Part shown: in pieces, positions 8,150 through 15,955 of the stretch
How the letters are laid out: each line of letters begins with the position of its first letter
Position numbering within the stretch: position 1 is the stretch's first letter
From: CAYLLN01 sp036496265
GTDB lineage: Bacteria; Planctomycetota; Planctomycetia; Pirellulales; Pirellulaceae
NCBI GenBank assembly: GCA_036496265.1
Contig: DASXLL010000051.1
Span: 1 to 52,768, forward strand
Direction of reading: 5' to 3'
DNA length: 52,768 nt
Notes under the pieces: model-generated
The model's database searches: none
Seen by the model: the letters and a program-made list of their open reading frames with translations, nothing else
What the model was told of the DNA's origin: nothing
Made by a program: the position numbers and the translations under genes

Positions 8150-8217
8150 AACGCCAAGGCGCAAAGGAAGCAAAGGTCGCAAAGGAAACACTTAACGAAT
8201 TTTTGCGCCTTTGCGTT
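8150..8217. repeat. CAAAGG-type inverted repeat
   Basis: Arms AACGCCAAGGCGCAAA (8150-8165) and TTTGCGCCTTTGCGTT (8202-8217) pair with one mismatch around a 36-bp centre that itself contains GCAAAGGTCGCAAAGG. It lies in the divergent region between the DUF1080 gene and the isomerase-like gene, 87 bp before ATG 8305. The half-copy at 1849-1886 is of the same type. Confidence 0.75.
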
Positions 8218-8304
8218 AAAAGCGAGAGATGGTTGCGCCGCGTGTGCAAAAGTTATATAGTGAGTTACCCGATCAGCCCTGCCTCAAATCTGCGAGAACG
8301 TGAG

Positions 8305-9207
8305 ATGCCAATCACCCGACGCGAATTTGTTTCCGCCGCTTCCGTAACTGTCGCCGGATTGGCGTACTGCCCATTGAATTTCGCCGCGGCAGACGAAAAG
8401 CCGTCGGAGCGGAAATTCAAGAAGGCGGTGAAGATCAATATGGTCAAGCAGGGCGAGACGTTGCTGGAGAAATTCAAGCTGTTGAAGGAGCTGGGGTTTG
8501 ATGGGATCGAGCTGGATGCGCCGAGCAAATATCCGGCTGAGGAAGCAAAGAAATGCATTGCGGAGACAGGATTGCAGGCGCCAGGAGTTGTCGATTCGGT
8601 GCATTGGAACCAGCGGCTGAGCGATCCGAGCGAGGAAGTGCGGGCGAAGGGCTTGGAGGCGCTGCGGTTCGCGCTCAAGTATTGCAAGGACATCGGCGGA
8701 ACGAGCGTGCTCTTGGTGCCGGGGAAGGTGACGCCGGATGCGACGTATGAGCAGAGTTGGACGCGGTCGATTGCGGAGATCAAGAAGGCGATTCCGCAGG
8801 CCGAGGATTTGGGAATTCAGATTTTGATCGAAAACGTGTGGAACGATTTCTTGACCGACCCGAAAGAGACGGCGCGGTTTATCGACGAATGTGGTTCGTC
8901 GATCGTTGGGGCGCATTTCGATATCGGCAATGCGGTGCGGTATTCGCCGCCCCACGAGTGGATTCCGATTCTGGGTCACCGCATCAAAAAGCTCGACATC
9001 AAGGACTACAAGCGGCCGCCGGAAGGTGGAAACCTCGGCGCGGGATTTTCCGCCAAGCTGCTGGAAGGGGATGTCGATTGGCCGCGGTGTATGGCCGAGC
9101 TGAAGAAGATTGGCTACGTCGGCTGGGGCTGCGCGGAGATTCAGGGCGGCGATCGGGCATGGTTGACGGATGTGGCGGCAAGGATGGACAAGATATTTGC
9201 GAGCTAG
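8305..9207 (+). CDS. Tat-exported sugar phosphate isomerase/epimerase-like protein
   Basis: A 300-residue AP-endonuclease-2 / xylose-isomerase-like TIM-barrel protein. It opens with a twin-arginine leader (MPITRREFVSAASVTVAGLA), so it is probably folded in the cytoplasm and then exported. Barrel landmarks: LLKELGFDGIELDAP (about 56-70), LLVPG (135-139), ILIENVW (173-179, metal-ligand Glu), GAHFDIGNA (206-214, metal-ligand Asp/His), KKLDIKDYK (230-238) and GWGCAEIQGG (273-282, terminal Glu). ATG 8305 is chosen because the Tat motif follows at once; the longer frame from 8041 runs through the repeat at 8150-8217. The divergent DUF1080 neighbour fits joint sugar catabolism. The actual substrate is unknown. 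Confidence 0.9.
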   Translation: MPITRREFVSAASVTVAGLAYCPLNFAAADEKPSERKFKKAVKINMVKQGETLLEKFKLLKELGFDGIELDAPSKYPAEEAKKCIAETGLQAPGVVDSVHWNQRLSDPSEEVRAKGLEALRFALKYCKDIGGTSVLLVPGKVTPDATYEQSWTRSIAEIKKAIPQAEDLGIQILIENVWNDFLTDPKETARFIDECGSSIVGAHFDIGNAVRYSPPHEWIPILGHRIKKLDIKDYKRPPEGGNLGAGFSAKLLEGDVDWPRCMAELKKIGYVGWGCAEIQGGDRAWLTDVAARMDKIFAS

Positions 9208-9360
9208 ATCGGCCAAGTTGCAGCATTTCTTTATCGCGTGTGGATTTTCATTCGCCGCGACCGTAAACTGCAAGCCTTCGCTTGGGCGCGCGGGGGACAG
9301 GTCCGTCTGAGCGGCTATTGTTTTTTCGTTCCGTTGATTCATTTTCCGCTAGATGTACCT

Positions 9361-10029
9361 ATGTCGAGCAATCCCGTTACCCGATCATCGTCCACCACAC
9401 CCACAAATCCCCCGCCAGCCCAGTCGGGTGTCGGGCGGCTGATCGTCCTTTTGGTCCTCCTGGCCGTGGCGATTGGGGCGTTGGCGTATGACTATCTGTC
9501 AGCCGGGCCGGGCATCGAGGCGGACGACAAGAAACTGGAGGCGTTTGTTGATGAGCTTAATAAGAAGGGGGTAACCGATAGTAAACGGATCACGCCCGAA
9601 GAGATTCACAATGTTCTCGGCCGGCAGCCGACGTGGGTCGATGAGCACCCCGACGAACATTACGAGGTCGAATATTACTGCAAGTGGGGCAGTGTGCCGC
9701 TATTGGGCATGAGGCGGCACTACATCGCTGTAATTTATGTCGGTGATGAGCCGCGGCGATACAACTCGCACCACAAGAACGAGAAGCCGCCGCTGGAGGC
9801 GTTGCCCATTCAGCCCAAGGCGACTGACGACACGGATGAAGCGGCGCCGGCCCCGGAGGGCAGCGCCGGTGAAGGCAAAGCCGGCGAAGCAACGCCGGAC
9901 GGCGCACCGGCCGAAGGAAAGAAGAAGGGCAAGGGCAAGAAGAAACAGGAAGCGAAGCAGGAAGAAAAACAAGAAGAGAAGACGGACGAGAAACCGGCCG
10001 AAAAGCAAGAAGAGAAAAAAGCGGATTAG
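9361..10029 (+). CDS. Membrane-anchored protein with a Lys/Glu-rich tail
   Basis: A 222-residue protein. A short polar N-terminus (MSSNPVTRSSS) is followed by one transmembrane helix (LIVLLVLLAVAIGALAYDYL, about 30-49). A globular part (about 52-145) contains the motif RITPEEIHNVLGRQPTW and a Tyr-rich stretch (HYEVEYYCKWGSVPLLG). The last ~70 residues are low-complexity, rich in Lys, Glu, Gly and Ala (KGKGKKKQEAKQEEKQEEK). The tail should be disordered and highly charged. I do not recognise the globular domain. ATG 9361 gives a compact membrane protein; the longer frame from 9238 has no supporting signal. Confidence 0.8.
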   Translation: MSSNPVTRSSSTTPTNPPPAQSGVGRLIVLLVLLAVAIGALAYDYLSAGPGIEADDKKLEAFVDELNKKGVTDSKRITPEEIHNVLGRQPTWVDEHPDEHYEVEYYCKWGSVPLLGMRRHYIAVIYVGDEPRRYNSHHKNEKPPLEALPIQPKATDDTDEAAPAPEGSAGEGKAGEATPDGAPAEGKKKGKGKKKQEAKQEEKQEEKTDEKPAEKQEEKKAD

Positions 10030-10074
10030 CGGCCGCGACGATTAATGCAGTTTTTTCTGATCATCGAAGGAGCG

Positions 10075-10142
10075 GAACACTAATCAACACTGATCAACAC
10101 TAATTCGTTCTCATTAGCGAAGATTAGCGCAGATTAGTGTTC
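10075..10142. repeat. Inverted repeat of CACTAATC type
   Basis: Perfect 11-bp arms GAACACTAATC (10075-10085) and GATTAGTGTTC (10132-10142) enclose further related copies (AACACTGATC, AACACTAATTC, GATTAGCG). Both flanking genes read toward it, so it could act as a bidirectional terminator, but there is no U-run. It is also typical of a dispersed palindromic repeat. Confidence 0.75.
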
Positions 10143-10181
10143 CCGTCTGTTGCGGTTATTTCCCCGTTTCTGTGCGAATCA

Positions 10182-10490
10182 TTAGGCGTTGCTGCGACGA
10201 CGGGGTCGCGGCGGTTTGACGACGGGCTGGGGTGGTTGTTGTTCCTGGCCGGAATTGGCCGGTGGGGTTGGCTTTTTAAATACAAAGCCGAGAAGCCAGC
10301 CGGGCATACGGGCGATGGTGGCGAGGATTTGCGGCAGGGCGAGCCAGAGCGCGCCAAGAACGAGGCCAACGCGAATGCAGCCGCCGGCAAAGCCGCTGGC
10401 GGCATTATTGCTGTCTGGGCCGAAGAAAAGCGTGATGCCGCCGAGTAGCAGCAAAATGGCGGCGATGATGCCGAGCAAGTTGCGATTCAT
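10182..10490 (-). CDS. Small membrane protein coupled to a cytochrome gene
   Basis: A 102-residue protein with two or three hydrophobic segments: LLGIIAAILLLLGGITLFF (5-23), GGCIRVGLVLGALWLALPQI (36-55) and possibly MPGWLLGFVF (62-71). A proline-rich, strongly basic C-terminal tail follows (PPQPVVKPPRPRRRSNA). Its ATG overlaps the stop of the upstream di-heme cytochrome gene by 4 bp, so the two are probably translationally coupled; a role as a membrane partner of that cytochrome is inference. No known family is recognised. Confidence 0.75.
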   Translation of the reverse strand: MNRNLLGIIAAILLLLGGITLFFGPDSNNAASGFAGGCIRVGLVLGALWLALPQILATIARMPGWLLGFVFKKPTPPANSGQEQQPPQPVVKPPRPRRRSNA

Positions 10491-12193
10491 AGGCTCCTGA
10501 GAAATCGCAAAAGGTCGGCGAGCTCGTTATCGCTCAGCGCGCGGTCGAGCATGTGGCCGTGGACGGTAAAGACTTCTCCGAGCGACTTGGCGCGGCCGTC
10601 GTGGAAGAACGTGTAGCCCTGGCTCACGCCGCGGAGTGAAGGTGGATTGAATTTGGCGAGGCCTTTTTCATCAATGAGACCGACGTCGTAGGCATCCGGC
10701 GATGTAAAGGTCAGCGGCGGGACGTGGCATTTGGTGCAGCCGAGGTTTTGGAAGAGCATTTCACCGCGAGTCAGTTTCTCTTGGTCGGCTGAATCGTCTG
10801 TCGCTGGCTCTAAGGGTGGCGGCGGCTCCAGCGTGTGCAAATAAGCGACCAGGTCGCCGACTTGCTGCTGCGTGAACTCCTTGGCGTGCATCGTCGTTTC
10901 GAGCGACTTGCGAACTTGCTCGCTGAGGTCGCGCTGCTTGCCATTCCAGGCCCAGGGATCGGTCAGACGGATGCCCAGAAGTGTTGGAATGCGTTTGGGC
11001 GTGCCCGTGGTGTCGTCGCCGAGCGTGTCGGCGAGCTGATAGGTGCTGTGGCCATCGACGTGGCAGGAATAACAACTTTTCTCGCGGTTCGCCGATAATT
11101 CCCGACTGTTGAAAAGCTCCTCGCCGCGTTCGGCAGGGGATAGCGGCGGTGCAGGGCCGAGCACGATAGAAACGCCATAGCCATTAAGTATTTCTTTGCC
11201 ATCGCGATATTGCGCTCGAAGGCCCATATCATTTAAAGCACGCGGATAGGGGCGTGTGCCGTAATTGTCACCTGCGGGCAGTGGCGGCCAAACACCTTTG
11301 CCAGAGGGGTTGCTTGCTACTCGGTCAACAACGTCAACATCAACATAGCGCCTTGCGAAAGCATCCTTCACAACAACGATGTTGTTGCCTCCCATAAATC
11401 CCTGTTCCAGTGGATTGAATGGGAGCGAAATCACTGCGAGTCTATTCAATACATTGCTCGCGGTCGTTCCATTGGCCGTTAACTCAAAAATGGTCAGCTT
11501 TCGTGACCACAATGAGGCGACCGATATTCGACTTCCGTTCGCTGAAATTGCAATGCTTCTTGGAAATGGACCAACCGAATGCCGTTCCCGGACTGCCAGT
11601 GCAGTGCCGACCCGCTCAAGCACAATCAGTTCATGTCGCCGCTCATCCGTGACAAAAATCCATTGTTCGAAGGGATGAATAGCGATATCCGAAAGTCGAC
11701 CACCAACTGCGAGCTCTTCCAAAACAACGGCTTCCGGCAATGCAGCCTTTTGACCCCCAAAGTCCCTCCAGGTGATCTGAACAAATGAGATGCTACCGCT
11801 CTTTTGATTCGCTACTGCGAGCAATTTATTGGGCTCGATCCACACGGCGGCGATGGGGCGGCGGAGGTGGGGCTGGTCGTTGAGAGAAAGGTCGTCGGCA
11901 GCGGCAGAGGCCGAGGTCAGGGAGCAACCGATAATCAGCAAAAAGAACCTTTGGCCCAAAGTGCCGACACGCGGTAGCCCAGGGCGCGGCCCTGGGTTGA
12001 TAAACGCCTTTATCCGTAGGAAGCCCCCAAGGGGCGCAATGTCCTTCACATCAGCGACATTGCGCCCCGTTGGGGCTTGGAACGGACTATGAGGCCCTCG
12101 ATACCCAGGGCGTTGCCCTGGGCTGTCGAATGTTGCCCTTTCAGGGCAAGGGCGGCGCGCTTGCGTTGATCGGCTTGGCGGCGGTAAACTCAT
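10487..12193 (-). CDS. Secreted di-heme cytochrome c with beta-propeller-like N-terminal half
   Basis: A 568-residue protein. The N-terminal half has propeller-type repeats (LSDIAIHPFEQWIFVTDE, PRSIAISANGSRISVASLW). The C-terminal half carries two c-type heme motifs, CYSCH and CTKCH, each followed by peroxidase/cytochrome features such as FFHDGRAKSLGEV and DLLRFLRSL. It resembles planctomycete cytochrome c peroxidase-like proteins. ATG 12193 is chosen because AAGGTGAG lies about 5 nt upstream; the frame is open to 12337. The signal peptide (RFFLLIIGCSLTSASAAA) begins about 80 residues inside, after a stretch encoded by the repeat at 11978-12145. A possible TTG at 11959 directly before the signal sequence would give a normal 490-residue precursor. 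The downstream membrane gene overlaps it by 4 bp. Confidence 0.85.
   Translation of the reverse strand: MSLPPPSRSTQARRPCPERATFDSPGQRPGYRGPHSPFQAPTGRNVADVKDIAPLGGFLRIKAFINPGPRPGLPRVGTLGQRFFLLIIGCSLTSASAAADDLSLNDQPHLRRPIAAVWIEPNKLLAVANQKSGSISFVQITWRDFGGQKAALPEAVVLEELAVGGRLSDIAIHPFEQWIFVTDERRHELIVLERVGTALAVRERHSVGPFPRSIAISANGSRISVASLWSRKLTIFELTANGTTASNVLNRLAVISLPFNPLEQGFMGGNNIVVVKDAFARRYVDVDVVDRVASNPSGKGVWPPLPAGDNYGTRPYPRALNDMGLRAQYRDGKEILNGYGVSIVLGPAPPLSPAERGEELFNSRELSANREKSCYSCHVDGHSTYQLADTLGDDTTGTPKRIPTLLGIRLTDPWAWNGKQRDLSEQVRKSLETTMHAKEFTQQQVGDLVAYLHTLEPPPPLEPATDDSADQEKLTRGEMLFQNLGCTKCHVPPLTFTSPDAYDVGLIDEKGLAKFNPPSLRGVSQGYTFFHDGRAKSLGEVFTVHGHMLDRALSDNELADLLRFLRSL
11978..12145. repeat. REP-like hairpin element inside the cytochrome gene's 5' end
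   Basis: Three hairpins in series: CCCAGGGC-GCG-GCCCTGGG (11978-11996), a long near-perfect stem of about 23 bp (12021-12043 against about 12056-12078), and CCCAGGGC-GTT-GCCCTGGG (12104-12122), then a TGCCC-TTT-CAGGGCA stem near 12132-12147. The arrangement of the third hairpin plus its neighbour aligns base by base in layout with the hairpin unit of the array at 1-495. It lies between the likely SD/ATG of the minus-strand cytochrome gene and its signal peptide and keeps the frame open. Confidence 0.8.
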
Positions 12194-12239
12194 AGGGCTC
12201 ACCTTATAGTAACCGCTTTCCCCGCCTGCGGTTTGTTTC

Positions 12240-14597
12240 ATGCGACGGCTCGCCATTTTCGCGCTATGTTTTTGCCCGTTTACGTCGGGCTGGCGGTCTG
12301 CGCGGGCGGAGGACTCGGTGGCTGCGCCGCCAATCAAGCCGGTGAGCTTCGAGTTGGACGTTCAGCCGATTTTGACGGCTCGCGGCTGCAATCAAGGGGC
12401 GTGTCACGGCAAGTCGCGCGGGCAAAACGGATTTCAGCTTTCGCTGCTCGGGTTTGATGCGGATTTTGATTATGCGGCACTGACGCAACAAGCTCGCGGG
12501 CGGCGGATTTTTCCCGCCGCGCCGGAACGGAGCCTGCTGCTTGAAAAGGCGACGGCGATGTTGCCGCATGGCGGCGGAGTGCGGATTGAAAAGGGCAGCG
12601 CGGATTATGACGTAATTGCGTCGTGGATAGCGCAGGGCGCGCCGCGGCGAGCGAAGGATGAGCCGAAATTGGTCTCGGTCACTGTAGGGTGGGATGTGCC
12701 CACCAATGACAGCGAAAAGATGGTGGGCACAGCCCACCCTACGCCAGAGCGGTTTTTGAAGCCGGGTGAATCGTTCGGGCTAAAAGTCACGGCGGCTTAT
12801 TCGGACGGATCATCGCGCGATGTCACGGGTCGCACGCAATTTCAGTCGAGCGAGATGGGCATTTGCGCGGTTGATACGGCGGGGCTGGTGAAAGCTGGGC
12901 CGATTCCGGGCGAGGCGACGATCATGGCCCGGTACATGACCATCATTGCCGTGTGCCATGTGGCGATTCCGTTGCCGGGGGAGGTTTCGGACGACGTGTA
13001 TGCGGCTTTGCCGCGGCAGAATTTTATCGACGAGCAGGTATGGGCCAAGTTGCAGTCACTCGGCATGGTGCCGTCACCGCCGGCGGACGATGCGAAGTTT
13101 TTGCGGCGAGTTTATCTCGATATTATCGGGCGGCTGCCGACACCGGAGGAGGTGCGGGCGTATGTGATGAATTCAGAATTCAGAATTCAGAATTCAGAAT
13201 TGAACGCGGCCGCACGAGCGCAAGTTGTGGACGAACTACTGCGGCGGCCCGAATACGCCGACCATTGGGCTGCGAAGTGGGCCGATTTGCTGCGACCGAA
13301 TCCCTACCGCGTCGGAATCAAGGCGGTGATGAACTATGACGCCTGGATTCGCGAGAGTTTTCGGCAAAATAAACCCTATGATCAATTTGTCCGCGAGCTG
13401 ATTACGGCCCGCGGCTCGACCTGGGACAACGGGGCGTCGGTGCTATTTCGCGATCGACGTGAGCCGCAGGAAATCACAACGCTGGTAAGTCAGCTGTTCC
13501 TTGGCATTCGCCTGGAATGTGCCAAGTGTCATCACCATCCGTTTGAGAAATATGGGCAGGATGATTTCTATAGTTTCGCGGCGTTTTTCTCACGGCTGGG
13601 TTTCAAGGGCACGGGACTGTCGCCGCCGATCAGCGGCAGCGAGGAGATTGTGCTGACGAAGAAGTCGGGGACGGTCGAACATCCGGTGACGCGGAAGGCT
13701 ATGGAGGCGAAGCCGCTGTTTGGGGAAATGCGGAAGACAAACGGTGGGCCGGCGCTCGCTGAGGCGAGCTTGTCACATCCTACAGCCGGAACGCCACAGA
13801 GGGCGTTCCCTACAGATGATGATCCGCGGGATGCGTTGGCGGCGTGGGTCACGTCGGACGACAACCCATATTTCGCGAAGGTGATGGTCAATCGCGTGTG
13901 GGCCGAATTGATGGGCCGCGGACTTGTAGAGCCGGTCGATGATTTGCGGGCGACGAATCCCCCGACGAACGGGCCGCTCTTGGATGCTCTGGCGGCTGAT
14001 TTTCGTGCGGGCAAATACGACCTCAAACATTTGATCCGCACGATTTGCACATCGTATGTGTATGGCCTCAGTTCGCTGCCAAATGAACGCAACGTGGGCG
14101 ATCGGCAGAATTATTCGCGGCATTACCGGACGCGGCTGCGAGGCGAGGTGCTGCTCGACGCGGTGAGCGACATCACGGGTATCGGCGATTCGTTCACGGC
14201 GATGCCGGCGGGGTCACGGGCGAATCAGCTTTGGACAACGCGAGTTCAGTCGGTCTTTCTCGATACATTTGGGCGGCCAAATCCGAATCAGGACCCGCCC
14301 TGCGAACGAACGAGCGACACAACCGTGACGCAAACACTGCATTTGATGAATGCGCCGCTCTTGCATCAACGGGTGACGGCCGATAGCGGCCGCGCAGCGA
14401 AATTGGCGGCTAGTGAACTGCGGCCGGAGAAAATTGTCGAGGAAATCTATTTGCTCGTGTATTCGCGGCTGCCGGACGCGGCCGAACTTGAAATTGGGAA
14501 GGAATTGTTTGCCGAAAAAGACGTCAGTCGCCGGCAGGCTGGTGAGGATTTGTTGTGGGCTTTGTTGAATACGCCGGAGTTTATGTTTAAGGACTGA
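12240..14597 (+). CDS. DUF1549/DUF1553 secreted cytochrome-type protein
   Basis: A 785-residue planctomycete protein. A signal peptide (FALCFCPFTSGWRSARA, about residues 6-22) is followed by a cytochrome-like segment with CNQGACHGK (around 50-58), which has four residues between the cysteines instead of two. A short Ig-like (Big2-type) region follows (about 175-250), then DUF1549 (about 262-480, with LRRVYLDIIGRLPTPEEV and CAKCHHHPFEKY) and DUF1553 (about 530-765, with AKVMVNRVWAELMGRGLVEP). It starts 46 bp from the divergent cytochrome gene and heads the operon with DUF1501 and PPC genes. The function is not established biochemically. Three different short repeats are embedded in frame at linker positions (12684-12742, 13169-13202, 13754-13809). 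Confidence 0.93.
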   Translation: MRRLAIFALCFCPFTSGWRSARAEDSVAAPPIKPVSFELDVQPILTARGCNQGACHGKSRGQNGFQLSLLGFDADFDYAALTQQARGRRIFPAAPERSLLLEKATAMLPHGGGVRIEKGSADYDVIASWIAQGAPRRAKDEPKLVSVTVGWDVPTNDSEKMVGTAHPTPERFLKPGESFGLKVTAAYSDGSSRDVTGRTQFQSSEMGICAVDTAGLVKAGPIPGEATIMARYMTIIAVCHVAIPLPGEVSDDVYAALPRQNFIDEQVWAKLQSLGMVPSPPADDAKFLRRVYLDIIGRLPTPEEVRAYVMNSEFRIQNSELNAAARAQVVDELLRRPEYADHWAAKWADLLRPNPYRVGIKAVMNYDAWIRESFRQNKPYDQFVRELITARGSTWDNGASVLFRDRREPQEITTLVSQLFLGIRLECAKCHHHPFEKYGQDDFYSFAAFFSRLGFKGTGLSPPISGSEEIVLTKKSGTVEHPVTRKAMEAKPLFGEMRKTNGGPALAEASLSHPTAGTPQRAFPTDDDPRDALAAWVTSDDNPYFAKVMVNRVWAELMGRGLVEPVDDLRATNPPTNGPLLDALAADFRAGKYDLKHLIRTICTSYVYGLSSLPNERNVGDRQNYSRHYRTRLRGEVLLDAVSDITGIGDSFTAMPAGSRANQLWTTRVQSVFLDTFGRPNPNQDPPCERTSDTTVTQTLHLMNAPLLHQRVTADSGRAAKLAASELRPEKIVEEIYLLVYSRLPDAAELEIGKELFAEKDVSRRQAGEDLLWALLNTPEFMFKD
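12684..12742. repeat. 59-bp palindromic repeat inside the DUF1549 gene
   Basis: Inverted arms of 22 nt with a single mismatch: left begins GTAGGGTGGGATGTGCC, right ends GGCACAGCCCACCCTAC. It encodes VGWDVPTNDSEKMVGTAHPT (residues about 149-168), between the cytochrome-like and Ig-like parts. The strand-symmetric sequence and low resemblance to the family show that it is an insertion; its length keeps the frame. Confidence 0.85.
13169..13202. repeat. GAATTCA heptamer array inside the DUF1549 gene
   Basis: Four exact head-to-tail copies of GAATTCA plus a partial fifth (GAATTG). It encodes NSEFRIQNSELN, between the RLPTPEEVRAY helix and the AQVVDELL helix. A similar degenerate sequence is found at 18761-18792. 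Confidence 0.85.
13754..13809. repeat. Double-hairpin repeat inside the DUF1549 gene
   Basis: Hairpin GCTCGC-TGAG-GCGAGC (13754-13769) and hairpin GGAACGCC/GGCGTTCC (13788-13795 and 13802-13809), the second flanked by CTACAG on both sides. It encodes LAEASLSHPTAGTPQRAFPT in the linker before the DUF1553 domain, in frame. Confidence 0.8.
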
Positions 14598-14635
14598 GTG
14601 AGTGGTGAGTAGGTGAGTAGTAGAAGGAGATGGTT

Positions 14636-15955
14636 ATGACGCTGCATCGAAATTGTGAAGGTTGGTCGCGGCGGGATTGCCTGAAGCTGGGGCTGGGAGG
14701 CTTGCTCACCGGCGGCCTCGTCGGCGCACTGCGCGGAACGGCGGCGGCTGCGGCCAATGCTAAGCGGCAGGCGAAGGCGTGCATCTTGATTTGGATGGAC
14801 GGCGGGCCGTCGCACTACGAAACGTTCGATCCTAAGCCGGAAGCACCCGTCGAGTTTCGTGGACAGTTTGAGGCGATCGCGACGAAAACGCCGGGCGCGA
14901 AGTTTTCACAGCACATGCAGCGACTGGCGGCAACGAGCGACAAGTTCGCGGTGATCCGCTCGATCCGCCACGATCAAGGCAACCACGGCGCGGGCAACCA
15001 TTACATGACGACTGGCGCGCCGCCGCGGATTCCCGTCGGCTGCGGGGCGTTCGTCAGCTTCCATCCCAGCCTGGGTTCGGCGACGGCGCGCGAATGCCCC
15101 GCACCGCCGGGCTTGCCGGCCTATTTTTCGCTCGGGCAGATGTCGCGGTCTGGAGGGCCGAATTTTCTGGGCGCCCAGTTCGCGCCGTTCGTCGTGGAAG
15201 AAAACCCCGATAAGTCAGATTTTCGCGTCCGCGACGTGGCGATTCCGCGCGAACTGTCGGAAGGCCGATTCGAAGGCCGCAAGGACTTGCGAAAGCTGGT
15301 CGATCGGATGGTGCGGATCAACGAAGAAGCCGCGGCTGATCCGGTGCGCGATGTCGATCGGTTTTATGAACAAGGCTACAGCCTCGTCAGCTCGCGCGAG
15401 GCGCAGCAGGCGTTCGATATTCATCGCGAGGACGACAAGCTCCGCGAGCGCTATGGCCGCAGCAGCTTTGGACAGCGGTGCTTGCTCGCGCGGCGATTGG
15501 TGGAGGCGGGCGTGCCGTTCATCACCGTGTATGACGGCGGCTGGGATCATCACCGCGACCTGTTCAACGAGTTCAACAAACGCATGCCGGCCTGGGACAA
15601 CACCGTCGCGACGCTGATCGAGGATTTGAATGAGCGCGGCATGCTCGATTCAACCCTGGTGATTGCCTTGGGCGAATTCGGCCGCACACCGCAGATCAAC
15701 AAGGACGTCGGCCGTGACCATTGGTCCAACGCCATGAGCGTGCTGTTCGCTGGCGGCCAGACGCCAGGCGGCCAAGTGATTGGCGCGACCGACAATAAGG
15801 GCTTTGCCGCCATCGAACGCGTCCTCTCGCCCGAGAACTTTGTCTCGACGATCTACAGCAAGCTGGGCATGGATCCGAACAAGATGTATTACACGCATGA
15901 AGGGCGGCCCGTGCATTTGGTGAGCGATCCGACGGTAATTCGGGAGTTGATGTGA
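14636..15955 (+). CDS. DUF1501 protein (sulfatase-like fold) with Tat-like leader
   Basis: A 439-residue secreted protein. ATG 14636 is chosen because AAGGAG at 14624-14629 is 6 nt before it; ATG 14630 would abut the SD. The leader is WSRRDCLKLGLGGLLTGGLV, a twin-arginine signal. The body is a DUF1501 domain, related in fold to alkaline-phosphatase/sulfatase proteins: CILIWMDGGPSHYETFDPKP (about 45-64), RSIRHDQGNHGAGNHYMTTG (about 105-124), VYDGGWDHH (about 298-306) and LGEFGRTPQINKDVGRDHW (about 343-361), which together form the metal-site pattern. It follows the DUF1549/DUF1553 gene by 38 bp and overlaps the PPC gene by 4 bp. The three genes form one operon; the DUF1549-DUF1501 pairing is recurrent in planctomycetes and their joint function remains uncharacterised. 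Confidence 0.94.
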   Translation: MTLHRNCEGWSRRDCLKLGLGGLLTGGLVGALRGTAAAAANAKRQAKACILIWMDGGPSHYETFDPKPEAPVEFRGQFEAIATKTPGAKFSQHMQRLAATSDKFAVIRSIRHDQGNHGAGNHYMTTGAPPRIPVGCGAFVSFHPSLGSATARECPAPPGLPAYFSLGQMSRSGGPNFLGAQFAPFVVEENPDKSDFRVRDVAIPRELSEGRFEGRKDLRKLVDRMVRINEEAAADPVRDVDRFYEQGYSLVSSREAQQAFDIHREDDKLRERYGRSSFGQRCLLARRLVEAGVPFITVYDGGWDHHRDLFNEFNKRMPAWDNTVATLIEDLNERGMLDSTLVIALGEFGRTPQINKDVGRDHWSNAMSVLFAGGQTPGGQVIGATDNKGFAAIERVLSPENFVSTIYSKLGMDPNKMYYTHEGRPVHLVSDPTVIRELM

